Source: an uncultured Bacilli bacterium (GTDB taxonomy: Bacteria > Bacillota_I > Bacilli_A > RF39 > UBA660). From it: DNA of 53,160 nucleotides. Shown piece by piece: positions 43,229 to 52,336 of this stretch (position 1 is the stretch's first letter; the number at the start of each line of letters is the position of its first letter). The notes below the pieces were generated by a model, which saw only the letters and a list, made by a program, of their open reading frames with translations, had not been told where the DNA came from and did no database searches. A program made the position numbers and the translations under genes. The DNA is taken from assembly GCA_934140355.1 (NCBI GenBank), contig CAKPBH010000005.1:1-53160 (forward strand), written 5' to 3'.

Positions 43229-43264
43229 CATGACCAACGTCATAGATAATATAAATTACGTTCC
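43229..43264 (-). promoter_or_regulatory. Candidate L31 autoregulatory leader
   Basis: In the minus-strand leader, ATGAC-GTTG-GTCAT forms a hairpin (43243-43230). An upstream AACGT (43262-43258) can pair with ACGTT at the loop (43240-43236), a small pseudoknot. TGATATAAT just upstream is an extended -10. Position and form fit a leader to which L31 could bind. Tentative. Confidence 0.4.
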
Positions 43265-43310
43265 TTATTATATCAATAATTAACTATCTTTTCAACTATT
43301 TTTCTAAAAT

Positions 43311-44564
43311 TTAGTCAACAATTTCAATATGAGCGCCAACACCTTTTAATTTCCCAACAATATCTTCATATCCCCTCAAAATATGACCAACATTACAAAT
43401 TTCTGTCACCCCTTCAGCAATAAGACCACAAATCACCATTGAAGCACCACCTCTTAAATCAGTAGCTAAAACATTTTTTCCCACTAGCCTGCTCTTCCCA
43501 TAAACCGTTGCAAACTGAGCATCATTAACACGAATATTTGCTCCCATCTTAACCGTATCAGGAATATTCATAAAACGATTTTCATACATGGTCTCCTCAA
43601 TATGGCTAGTTCCCTGACAACTGACCAAAAAAGGAACTAACACCTGCTGTAAATCAGTTGGAAAACCAGGATATCCCATCGTCTTAACATCAATCGCATG
43701 ATAATCCGTAACCTCATCAACCTGAATATAATTCTTTCCAACCTTTAAATGAACACCAGCCTCTTCTAATTTAGAAGTCAAACTCTCAATATGTTCAGGA
43801 ACAAGACCACTTACTTTAAGCCCATGTCCAAGTAAAGAAGCAATAATAACATAAGTACCCGCCTCAATCATATCAGGAACAACCGAATATTTTGTTCCAT
43901 GAAGTGAATCAACACCAATAATTTCTATCTTACTAGTACCCTGCCCACTAATTCGAGCACCCATCTGATTAAGCATATTAGCAACATCCACAATATGAGG
44001 TTCCCGAGCCGCATTATCAATAACCGTCTTCCCCTTAGCCAAAACAGCCGCTAACATAATATTAATCGTAGCGCCAACACTAGGAACATCCAAGAAAATA
44101 TCGTCCCCAATCAACTTATCTGCATAAATCGTAAAATTACCATCTTCTTCTAAAATAGTAGCACCCAACTTTTCAAAACCTTTCAAATGCAAATTAATAG
44201 GCCTCTCTCCAATAGAACATCCCCCTGGAAAACACATCTTAACTCTCTTATATTTTCCAAGTAAAGCACCCATAAAATAATAAGAAGCACGAAGTTTTGA
44301 AGATAAATCACAAGGAATAACCGCATTAACCATCTGACTACTATCAACCCTAAAACAATGATCATGATAATTTACATCACATCCCAAAGAGTTTAAAATA
44401 TCCTCTAACGCAAAAATATCACTAATATTAGGAACATTATCTAAAATAACCTCATCTCCACACAAAATAGAAGCAGGAATCAAAGCAACCGCACTATTCT
44501 TAGCACCACCAACACGAATCTCGCCAGATAAAGAATACCCTCCTTCAATAACAATTTTAGACAT
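43311..44564 (-). CDS. murA: UDP-GlcNAc 1-carboxyvinyltransferase
   Basis: First committed step of peptidoglycan synthesis; target of fosfomycin. 417 residues from ATG 44564 (AGGAG at 8 nt; earlier ATG/GTG codons overlap the site). IEGGYSLSGEIRVGGAKNSAVA, active-site Cys in CFPGGCSIGERPINLHLKGF, GYPGFPTDLQQVLVPFL and TDLRGGASMVICGLIA are signature motifs. The active-site Cys is kept, so it should be fosfomycin-sensitive in principle. Confidence 0.96.
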   Translation of the reverse strand: MSKIVIEGGYSLSGEIRVGGAKNSAVALIPASILCGDEVILDNVPNISDIFALEDILNSLGCDVNYHDHCFRVDSSQMVNAVIPCDLSSKLRASYYFMGALLGKYKRVKMCFPGGCSIGERPINLHLKGFEKLGATILEEDGNFTIYADKLIGDDIFLDVPSVGATINIMLAAVLAKGKTVIDNAAREPHIVDVANMLNQMGARISGQGTSKIEIIGVDSLHGTKYSVVPDMIEAGTYVIIASLLGHGLKVSGLVPEHIESLTSKLEEAGVHLKVGKNYIQVDEVTDYHAIDVKTMGYPGFPTDLQQVLVPFLVSCQGTSHIEETMYENRFMNIPDTVKMGANIRVNDAQFATVYGKSRLVGKNVLATDLRGGASMVICGLIAEGVTEICNVGHILRGYEDIVGKLKGVGAHIEIVD

Positions 44565-44743
44565 ATTCATCACTCCTATCCTATTATATATAAAGTTTAT
44601 TACAAAGTTCCTATCCCCTCTAATAAAAGACTATAATATGTTACCAAACCCGAAAAAAAAAGTCAACTTTTCTTACCACAATTGTATCACTAGAAAAAGA
44701 AAAATTATCAACTTTTACAAAAATTTTACACTTAATGACTAAA

Positions 44744-45760
44744 TTAAAATACTGAATCATTACTCTTTAACTTAATCTTTTTTCTAGATACCAATAAGTT
44801 CCAAAATATATCCCAAATATAATCAAAAAGAAAAGCTACAAAAAAACAAATAAAAATAACAAACAATAATTTCACAAAAACATGATTACAGTCCTCAAAA
44901 AATGTTTTCCATAAAATTTCTTTTACCAAAAAGTGCTCATGAAATAAATAAACTCCAAAAGTAGAATTACCACATAATAACAAAAACTTATTACAAGAAA
45001 ATTTTTTTTGACAAAGAAAAAATAAAAAAACAAAAATAGAACATAAAACAATAAAAATACTATTTATATCCGAAAACAAAGTACAATAACTAGCCCGATT
45101 TTGACTAAAAGCAAATGAAAAAATAACAATCAATAAATAAGTAAGTATTCCACCAATTAAATAAAGCATTTTCCCATTACTAGACTTATAATAATTTCTA
45201 AAAAAAGCTCCCAAACAATAATAATAACCAAGCGAAAAAGTACCAACTAGTCTACCACCATTTTTAAAAATAACAGGAAAAATCATAAAAAAAACAAGAC
45301 CTATTAGAAGAAAACAAAAATATGTTTTAAAAGAAAACTTACTTATCATTTTATTTAAAATAGGAATAATGAGATACAAAATAAAATAACTAGAAAAAAA
45401 CCAATAAACTCCCCATAAATTAGGAAAGAATGTTAAAAATAATTCTCCTGGTTTTAAACTCTTACCCGTCACAACAGAAATAATACAAGATAAAATTATT
45501 GTATAAAATAAAACCTTTCCTTCAAGATATAAAAGTTTTTTTATTTTTATTTTTTGATGAATCATAAAATAACCTGTAATCATTGCAAATAAAGCAACTC
45601 CCAATTTACCACCAGAAAAAAGAAAAATATCCATAATAGAATACCTTTCCCCAAAGTTATTAAGGAACTTATAACAACCATAATGATGAAAAATTATCAA
45701 AACCATAGAAAAAACTCGCAAAATTTCAAATCTTCCATCTCTCTTATTACAATTACTCAT
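44744..45760 (-). CDS. Acyltransferase family 3 membrane protein
   Basis: 338 residues from ATG 45760 (AGGAGT upstream; the ATG at 45796 is rejected). About ten membrane helices. DGRFEILRVFSMVLIIFHHYG gives the RxxAxxxVxxxHH-like start with the catalytic His. FGVYLFHEHFL is the conserved C-terminal helix. Such proteins O-acetylate cell-wall or surface sugars. The substrate cannot be inferred. Confidence 0.88.
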   Translation of the reverse strand: MSNCNKRDGRFEILRVFSMVLIIFHHYGCYKFLNNFGERYSIMDIFLFSGGKLGVALFAMITGYFMIHQKIKIKKLLYLEGKVLFYTIILSCIISVVTGKSLKPGELFLTFFPNLWGVYWFFSSYFILYLIIPILNKMISKFSFKTYFCFLLIGLVFFMIFPVIFKNGGRLVGTFSLGYYYCLGAFFRNYYKSSNGKMLYLIGGILTYLLIVIFSFAFSQNRASYCTLFSDINSIFIVLCSIFVFLFFLCQKKFSCNKFLLLCGNSTFGVYLFHEHFLVKEILWKTFFEDCNHVFVKLLFVIFICFFVAFLFDYIWDIFWNLLVSRKKIKLKSNDSVF

Positions 45761-45837
45761 AAATAATACTCCTATCTTATGATTAAAGTATACCATTTAT
45801 AAATTTTTCTGTAAATATTTTAAAGAAATCAAAATAA

Positions 45838-46371
45838 TCAAAAAATATAAAAAAGACCTAAAGTAATCATCATGCCCCCTCCAAAAATAGTAGCCAACTT
45901 TCCAAAACGTTTACTAAAAAAACCACCAAGTTTCAATCCTAAATAAGTAAATCCACCACTAAACAACATAAAAATACTAGAAACCATCAAGTAATTATCA
46001 CTAATAGAAGATAATCCTATCCCAGTTGTCAAACTATCAATACTAACCGAAAGCCCAAACAATAAAAAAGGAACAAACCCGATAAGTATTTTAACATCTT
46101 CCTCCCGAAAGCTAGAAATAAACATCTCAAACCCAATAAGTCCAAAAATAATTCCCACAACAAAATTAGCATCCACAACAAAATAATGAAATATCATATT
46201 TCCAAAAAAAAGCCCAATAAGTGGCATAAAAAAATGAAAAAGCCCAACAATTATAGACAAAGTAATTTCCTCTTTTTTAGCCAAACCATACGTCCCATAA
46301 AGTAGTGCTAAAGAAAAAGCATCCATCGACAAACTAATTCCAATTAAAATACAAGTAAAAAGAACATTCAT
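45838..46371 (-). CDS. MntP/YtaF-type membrane protein (putative Mn2+ efflux)
   Basis: 177 residues, six membrane helices in two similar halves. SLSMDAFSLALLYGTYG and GLSVSIDSLTTGIGLSS carry the paired Asp motifs of the MntP family; the TM1 Asp-Ala-Phe is typical. The related YtaF is a sporulation membrane protein. Near spoIIR, as in Bacillus where mntP lies close by. GGTGAT before the ATG. Confidence 0.87.
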   Translation of the reverse strand: MNVLFTCILIGISLSMDAFSLALLYGTYGLAKKEEITLSIIVGLFHFFMPLIGLFFGNMIFHYFVVDANFVVGIIFGLIGFEMFISSFREEDVKILIGFVPFLLFGLSVSIDSLTTGIGLSSISDNYLMVSSIFMLFSGGFTYLGLKLGGFFSKRFGKLATIFGGGMMITLGLFYIF

Positions 46372-46417
46372 AGCATAATCACCTATTAAATCTTATTATG
46401 AATGTCCTCTTACTATT

Positions 46418-46957
46418 CTATTTAAAAAACTTCTCTATCATCTTCGCTACAAAAAATTGATATTCAACATCTCCCGTCTCATTCTCTGAAGCCTCTAATA
46501 AACATAAAGGAGGAAACAACACACACCACCAATTATCACCTTCTCCTTCCCCAATAGTTACCACCAAAGACTCATACGCTCCAGCCTCATAATGAACGCC
46601 ACGATAATCCTTTTCAGGAAAGTAATTATCTCCAAAATGAATCACAAAATCTTTATCATATCCATTATCAGAAAATATTTTTTTAATTCCACTCTCCAAT
46701 TCACTCAAATTATTTTTGATAACTCCCCTAGCTTCTTCTACATCCCCAACATTTAATAAAAGTGGTGATATCGAAGTCTCAATATATTTCTTCACTTTCA
46801 TCTTCATACTTTGGTCATATATCTGATTAGAATCTGCAATAACACGAACCCGAATAGCCGCATCAGGAATAACAATTTCATCCTCTTTAGCATTAACATT
46901 AACATACATAACAATAAAAGCAATAATAAGTATAACAAATAAAATAATTTTCTTCAT
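46418..46957 (-). CDS. spoIIR: Stage II sporulation protein R
   Basis: 179 residues from ATG 46957 (AAAGGGTGAT upstream). N-terminal signal helix (IILFVILIIAFIVMYVNVNA), then AAIRVRVIADSNQIYDQSMKMKVKKYI, and the signature YRGVHYEAGAYESLVVTIGE, GDNWWCVLFPPLC. SpoIIR is made in the forespore and triggers SpoIIGA to process pro-sigma-E in the mother cell. Confidence 0.94.
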   Translation of the reverse strand: MKKIILFVILIIAFIVMYVNVNAKEDEIVIPDAAIRVRVIADSNQIYDQSMKMKVKKYIETSISPLLLNVGDVEEARGVIKNNLSELESGIKKIFSDNGYDKDFVIHFGDNYFPEKDYRGVHYEAGAYESLVVTIGEGEGDNWWCVLFPPLCLLEASENETGDVEYQFFVAKMIEKFFK

Positions 46958-47053
46958 AAAAAATATCACCCTTTCTATTTCAATCATGGGCAATATCTAA
47001 TTATTTTATACAAAACAAAAAAAATTATGATAAATATTTTTAATTCATTCTAT

Positions 47054-47650
47054 TTACCACTCAATTTTTTTCAACATCGGCCATTTCCTCATCCATCTCT
47101 CCGCTCGCTCATCATACATCTCTTTAGAAAACTCTCTTTTCACTGGCCGAATCATCATTCCAAAAATATCATCTAATCCATAAGGCGCATATACTTCTAA
47201 TTTCCCGTTTACTAATCTCACCCCAACACAAGTAATCGTAGCCCCCCAACTACTAATTGCATCTTCTACACTAGAATAAGGCTCTCTAGTAGTATGATAT
47301 TTCTCGTTATACCACAAATGCACACGCGCCTCATTCTTAATATCAACTATACAAGCTAAATCTCCTAACTCTCTACAAAGTTTCTTTATCACAAAATCTT
47401 CCTTTTCATAAGATAAATCAGAATCATAATACACAATATCATAATCTTTAATTCCATAATTAATCTCATTTCCATGATAATAATTAAATACCGTCTGATT
47501 AATTGCCCCAGCCCCAACATAACAATAATCTAAACCACTTTTTTCTAATACCATTAAAATACTGATTAAGTCCTTATTCTCATTCAGTATTTTTTCTAAA
47601 ATAAAAACCTGTTCAGTCAAACACTTGTGATATCCATCCAACTTCTTCAT
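47054..47650 (-). CDS. Nucleotidyltransferase-family protein (COG3575-like)
   Basis: 198 residues. LDYCYVGAGAINQTVFNYYHG and IKDYDIVYYDSDLS give the family's G(A/G)G...DxD pattern, with VDIKNEARVHLWY supplying the third acidic residue. EDAISSWGATITCVGVRL and APYGLDDIFGMMIRP are typical of COG3575. The substrate is unknown. It starts 3 nt after the P-type ATPase stop. An inverted repeat lies inside its 5' coding part (47556-47590). Confidence 0.85.
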   Translation of the reverse strand: MKKLDGYHKCLTEQVFILEKILNENKDLISILMVLEKSGLDYCYVGAGAINQTVFNYYHGNEINYGIKDYDIVYYDSDLSYEKEDFVIKKLCRELGDLACIVDIKNEARVHLWYNEKYHTTREPYSSVEDAISSWGATITCVGVRLVNGKLEVYAPYGLDDIFGMMIRPVKREFSKEMYDERAERWMRKWPMLKKIEW

Positions 47651-47652
47651 AT

Positions 47653-50034
47653 CTAAACCCTCTCCAATTCTTCTTTCTCCATCGCATAATCTTTATCCAA
47701 CTTACGAAGTAAAAAATCAACTCCCTTATTTAATTTATCAAAAATCCAAACACTACAAATTGCAAAAACAATATATAAAAGTAATGTATTAAAATTTACT
47801 TGCGACAAATCAAAAAACTCACTTTGAAACATAACAATATAAATAAATAAACTAAGCAAGGCAAAGAATAATCCTCCTCTAAATAAATTAAATGGACGAC
47901 ACAACCTCGACAAAAAGATAAAACCAGTTGTTCCTGTCATAATAACAATCAAAGTAGAAGTCAAATTACCATCAATATTAAATTGATTTCTAAATAAAAC
48001 AATCATCACCACATTAAACACAACCGTAAGTGCCGCTGGTAAACTCTTTCCCACAACTTTAAGCATAAACTTACCACGAACACGCTTATGATTAGGTTCC
48101 AAAGCCAGTACAAAAGAAGGAATACTAATCGTACAAGTTGTAATCAAACTAAGATGAATCGGTAAATAAAAATATTCACTCTTCATAAAAATGCAAATCA
48201 CAACCAAAATACAAGTAAATATTGTCTTAATCAATAACAAAGAAGCCGACCTTTCCACATTATTAATTGTCCTTCTTCCCTCAGCAACAACCTCAGGCAT
48301 CGAAGCAAAATTAGAATCAAGCAAAACAAGTTGGCTAACATTCTTAGCCGCATCACTTCCACTAGCCATCGCAATACTACAATCAGCCTTTTTCAAAGCC
48401 AAAACATCATTCACCCCATCACCAGTCATAGCAACTGTATGTCCCTGACGTTGCAAACTCTCAATAATCATCTTCTTCTGTTCAGGAGTAACCCGACCAA
48501 AAACATCATACTTCTCCAACATTTCATCAATATTATCAGAATTAAGTAACGTAGCATCCATACCCTTAGCATCTTCAATACCAGCCCTTTTAGCAATACT
48601 ACAAACTGTTTTAAAATTATCTCCACTAATAATCTTAACCCGTACACCTTGCTCTTTAAAATATTTCAAAGTATCTGGTGCCTCTTTACGAATTTTATCT
48701 TGAATAAGAACAAAACCAAGTACCTTTAAATCTACCTGTCCTTGACTTAATGCCTCATTTTGACGAGCAACCACTAACACACGATAATCTGTATATTTAT
48801 CCAAAAACTCTTGATACTTAGAAAAACTATTTTTTAAAACAAATTCAGGTGCCCCTATATAAAAAGTACCTCTTTCTTCGAATTCTACCGCCGAATACTT
48901 TCTACTAGAAGAAAATTCCTGCTTATCCTTAACTGTCCAAATTCCCTTACTAGGATAATGCTCCATAATTGCTTCCATCGTTGCATTAGTATTATCAAAA
49001 GCATAACAAACATTCGCTAAAGACTCATCTAATTCACTTTTATTTACCCCCTCATAAGGAATACCATCAACAAATTCCATCGCTCCTTCTGTAATTGTAC
49101 CCGTCTTATCCAAACAAATAACATCAACCCGAGCTAACGTTTCTATACAATATAACTGTTGTACCAAAACATGATATTTTGATAGTCGAACCACACTAAC
49201 CGCCATTACAGAACTTGTAAGAAGAAGCAATCCTTCAGGAATCATCCCGATTAAAGCACCAACGGTATTAAAAATAGAAGCCGTAATATCGTAATTTGTA
49301 ACTTGTAACTGATTCATCAACAACAACGCACCAACTGGAACAATTACAATAGATAAAACCTTAAGCATACGCTCAAAAGAAGTCATAATTACAGAATTAA
49401 CCTTCTTATCATACTTTGCCTCACTACTAATAGTAGAAATATAATTATCCCGCCCAATATGTTCTACCTTAGCATAACAACTACCACTCACAATAAAACT
49501 ACCAGACAATAACATATCTCCCTTATGTTTAGGAATAGGATCCACCTCACCAGTCAAAAAAGATTCATTAACTTCAACATCTCCATCTAAAATAATTGCA
49601 TCTGTAACAACCTGATTCCCAAGAGATAGTTTTAAAACATCATCCAAAACAATTTCTTCAATTCCCAAGTGAACTTCTTTCCCATTTCTAATTCCAGTAA
49701 CTTTAGCCTCTGCCAAAACCGATAATTTATCAATCGTTTTTTTAGAAACAATTTCTTGAAGTGTACTAATAATACTATTACAAATAATTACTCCCATAAA
49801 TAAACAATTCTTTAATGCATTAAATACTTGATGTCCATAAATTCCCGCAACAATAATTGCAGAACCCAAAACAACATTAATAAAATTAAAATAAGTAAAA
49901 AAATTACTCATAATAATCTGTTTTACCGTTTTTGTTGGCGGTTGATCATTAAAATTCACTAAATTATTGGAAATTCTCTCATTTACTTGCTCATTATTCA
50001 ATCCTTCATCAACACTAGGATTATACCTTACCAT
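47653..50034 (-). CDS. P-type cation-transporting ATPase (HAD-IC)
   Basis: 793 residues. The N-terminus GLNNEQVNERISNNLVNFND is the cation-ATPase start. VNESFLTGEVDPIPK is the actuator loop (TGE). CLDKTGTITEG holds the phosphorylated Asp. ITGDGVNDVLALKKADCSIAMASGSDAAK is the hinge motif (MTGDGVND). Membrane helices lie at about 45-100, 225-290 and 600-775. GLIPEGLLLLTSS is the ion-site helix (PEGL), as in P2-type and CtpE/YfgQ-like pumps; Ca2+ or another cation is likely. AGGTGAT before the ATG. Confidence 0.92.
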   Translation of the reverse strand: MVRYNPSVDEGLNNEQVNERISNNLVNFNDQPPTKTVKQIIMSNFFTYFNFINVVLGSAIIVAGIYGHQVFNALKNCLFMGVIICNSIISTLQEIVSKKTIDKLSVLAEAKVTGIRNGKEVHLGIEEIVLDDVLKLSLGNQVVTDAIILDGDVEVNESFLTGEVDPIPKHKGDMLLSGSFIVSGSCYAKVEHIGRDNYISTISSEAKYDKKVNSVIMTSFERMLKVLSIVIVPVGALLLMNQLQVTNYDITASIFNTVGALIGMIPEGLLLLTSSVMAVSVVRLSKYHVLVQQLYCIETLARVDVICLDKTGTITEGAMEFVDGIPYEGVNKSELDESLANVCYAFDNTNATMEAIMEHYPSKGIWTVKDKQEFSSSRKYSAVEFEERGTFYIGAPEFVLKNSFSKYQEFLDKYTDYRVLVVARQNEALSQGQVDLKVLGFVLIQDKIRKEAPDTLKYFKEQGVRVKIISGDNFKTVCSIAKRAGIEDAKGMDATLLNSDNIDEMLEKYDVFGRVTPEQKKMIIESLQRQGHTVAMTGDGVNDVLALKKADCSIAMASGSDAAKNVSQLVLLDSNFASMPEVVAEGRRTINNVERSASLLLIKTIFTCILVVICIFMKSEYFYLPIHLSLITTCTISIPSFVLALEPNHKRVRGKFMLKVVGKSLPAALTVVFNVVMIVLFRNQFNIDGNLTSTLIVIMTGTTGFIFLSRLCRPFNLFRGGLFFALLSLFIYIVMFQSEFFDLSQVNFNTLLLYIVFAICSVWIFDKLNKGVDFLLRKLDKDYAMEKEELERV

Positions 50035-50110
50035 GACATCACCTACTTAAACCTAATTATACATCAAAAAACATCATTTGCAAACTGCCATTAAATAAAA
50101 AAAGAAAAGA

Positions 50111-50842
50111 TTAATCTCTATAAATAAAAACAAACCTTTCTCTACCAGAATAATCATTTTCAATCAAAACACTTACATCATCTAAATACTTTTTAGCAAA
50201 TTCTTTAATTTTATCTCCCTGTCCAACACCAATCTCAAAAGCAATCAAAAATTTAGAATTTAAATATTTAGAAGCATTTTTCAAAATTTCATGATAAAAA
50301 TAAAGACCATTCTCTTTAGCGTATAAAGCCATGTGAGGCTCATTATCCAAAACAATTTTTTCTACTTCTTCATCCTCTCTAATATAAGGAGGATTACTCA
50401 CAATAACATCAAAAGAAGAAGAAACACTACTAAAAATATCACTCAAAACAAAATCAATATCAACAGAATGACGAGAAGCATTTCTCTCAGCTACCTCTAA
50501 TGCCATAGGAGAAATATCTACCCCCATAACATGAGAATCTAATTTCTTCTTTAAACTAATCGCAATACAACCACTTCCAGTACCAATATCTAAAATATTT
50601 AAATTTTCCAAATCAATACCAAAAATACGACGAATGTAATAAATTGTCTTCTCCACAAGTAATTCCGTTTCAAAACGTGGAATCAAAACATGAGGGTTTA
50701 CCTCAATCAAATTTCCAAAAAAATCAACATCACCAACAATATATTGAGGAGCAATCCCCTTTTCTAATAATTGTATCCCTTCTTCCCACCTATCTTTAGG
50801 CAAATATTTATATATATATTCTCTATCACTATCTCTAACCAT
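50111..50842 (-). CDS. prmC: Release-factor glutamine methyltransferase
   Basis: Methylates the Gln of the GGQ motif in release factors. 243 residues, shorter than the usual 280, because about 35 residues of the N-terminal helical domain are missing. FGNLIEVNPHVLIPRFETELLVE, ILDIGTGSGCIAISL (SAM site) and VIVSNPPYIRE (NPPY) are intact. It follows prfA, its substrate gene, with a terminator-like hairpin between. Confidence 0.92.
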   Translation of the reverse strand: MVRDSDREYIYKYLPKDRWEEGIQLLEKGIAPQYIVGDVDFFGNLIEVNPHVLIPRFETELLVEKTIYYIRRIFGIDLENLNILDIGTGSGCIAISLKKKLDSHVMGVDISPMALEVAERNASRHSVDIDFVLSDIFSSVSSSFDVIVSNPPYIREDEEVEKIVLDNEPHMALYAKENGLYFYHEILKNASKYLNSKFLIAFEIGVGQGDKIKEFAKKYLDDVSVLIENDYSGRERFVFIYRD

Positions 50843-50865
50843 ATCCTACCTACCAATCTTAATAA

Positions 50866-50890
50866 AAAGAAAAATACTGAATCAGTATTT
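50866..50890 (-). terminator. Hairpin terminator between prfA and prmC
   Basis: AAAATACTGA/TCAGTATTTT stem with a one-base loop; on the minus strand a T-run follows. It would reduce read-through from prfA into prmC. Confidence 0.65.
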
Positions 50891-50893
50891 TAC

Positions 50894-51958
50894 TTATAAA
50901 TTCTCTTCTCCCTCAAGTTTTCTTTTTTGGTCTTCATTAATTAAAGCCTCAATAACAACACCAAGGTCTCCATCCATAATCCTATCCAAATTCATAGAAG
51001 TAAAACCAATTCTATGGTCAGTAAGTCTGTTTTGCGGATAATTATACGTACGAATCTTTTCGCTACGATCCCCAGTACCAATCTTACTTCGACGAACAGC
51101 TCCTTCAGCCTCTTCTTTTTCTCTTAATTTTAAATCATAAAGACGAGTTTTCAAAATTTTAAAGGCCTTTTCTTTATTCTTAATCTGACTTCTCTCTGTC
51201 TGAGAATACACAATAATTCCAGTTGGAATATGTGTTAAACGAACAGCACTATCCGTTGTATTAACACCTTGACCACCACAACCACTACTTCTAGTAATAT
51301 CAATTCTAACTTCACTTTCATCCAATTCAAAATCAAAATCATCAGCCTCTGGCATAACAAGAACAGTTGCTGTTGAAGTATGAACTCTTCCTTGACTCTC
51401 CGTTGCAGGAACCCTCTGTACCCTATGAGCCCCACTTTCATATTTTAATTTAGAATAAACACTTTCTCCTTTAACCATAAACTCAATATTAGTAAAACCA
51501 CCTGCTGCTCCTTCAATACTGTTTGTAACATCAATTTGCCAACCCTCACGACCAGCATATTTAGTATACATATCAAACAAATCTCCTGCAAAAATATTGG
51601 CTTCATCACCACCTGCTGCTCCTTTTATTTCCACAATAACATTTTTCTCATCATTAGGGTCATGCGGTAATAACAAAACATGAAACTTATCCTCTATTTC
51701 TTCCTTTTCTTTATTTAAACTATTTAATTCCTCTTTAGCAAATTCCCCCAAATCCGAATCTTTTAATAGTTCTTTATCTTCCTCAATATTCTCAACTATT
51801 TTCTTATATCTCTTATATAGCTCTACAGTTTCAGTAAGTCTAGTTTGTTCTCTCGATAATTCTGTCATTTTCTTAATATCCTGAATCACTTCAGGAGTAG
51901 ATAATTCCGAAATAATTTCATTATACCTCTTCAAAGTAGCTTCCAAACGCTCTATCAT
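50894..51958 (-). CDS. prfA: Peptide chain release factor 1
   Basis: 354 residues. RSSGCGGQGVNTTDSAVRLTHIPTGI contains GGQ, with Cys-Gly before it. HRVQRVPATESQGRVHTSTATV contains the PAT stop-codon reading motif of RF1 (UAA/UAG). RIGFTSMNLDRIMDG is the usual C-terminal part. GAGGG before the ATG. Confidence 0.97.
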   Translation of the reverse strand: MIERLEATLKRYNEIISELSTPEVIQDIKKMTELSREQTRLTETVELYKRYKKIVENIEEDKELLKDSDLGEFAKEELNSLNKEKEEIEDKFHVLLLPHDPNDEKNVIVEIKGAAGGDEANIFAGDLFDMYTKYAGREGWQIDVTNSIEGAAGGFTNIEFMVKGESVYSKLKYESGAHRVQRVPATESQGRVHTSTATVLVMPEADDFDFELDESEVRIDITRSSGCGGQGVNTTDSAVRLTHIPTGIIVYSQTERSQIKNKEKAFKILKTRLYDLKLREKEEAEGAVRRSKIGTGDRSEKIRTYNYPQNRLTDHRIGFTSMNLDRIMDGDLGVVIEALINEDQKRKLEGEENL

Positions 51959-52077
51959 AATTATCCCTCATTTCTAATTATATTCTATCATATTATTAAC
52001 AATAACGCAAAAAAACTATTAACAAAATATAACAAAAATATGAAAACTAAACTAGTATTTTTACTTAAAAAAACGAT

Positions 52078-52228
52078 TCTTCGAAATTCAGTAAACCTGA
52101 AAAATCACATCTAAATATTAAGTGTGATTCTTATTGCGCTTTATTTTTTTAAAATTCCTAAAGAATATCAAAACTAAACTACTTTTTATAAAATTTAAAC
52201 TTGATATTAAATAAATTTATAACAATTT
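52078..52228 (+). repeat. About 145-nt intergenic repeat, copy 1
   Basis: Aligns over its whole length with 40567-40712 read on the minus strand; see that entry. The central hairpin is kept, although the T-run is weaker here. Confidence 0.7.
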
Positions 52229-52257
52229 TTTTACTAAGCCCATCGAATTTCGAAGAG

Positions 52258-52285
52258 AAAAAAAACCATATCAAATAAAGATATG
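52258..52285 (-). terminator. Terminator of the 224-residue unknown gene
   Basis: On the minus strand CATATC-TTTATTT-GATATG followed by GTTTTTTTT. Confidence 0.75.
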
Positions 52286-52336
52286 ATTTTTTACGATTCT
52301 TAGAATTTCAAGAAATTTTTTTACTATATTATCTAA

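Larger units (their letters stand above)
51959..52336. other. 378-bp intergenic region with repeat and hairpins
   Basis: No gene seen. It holds repeat copy 1 (52078-52228), a hairpin AATCACA/TGTGATT (52103-52129), a terminator at 52258-52285, and a short direct repeat ACGATTCTT (52072 and 52293). Confidence 0.6.

Noticed and set aside
47556..47590. Inverted repeat inside the nucleotidyltransferase gene as a terminator
   Set aside because: It lies within an intact coding sequence and encodes ordinary residues; it is more likely a chance result of AT-rich codons.
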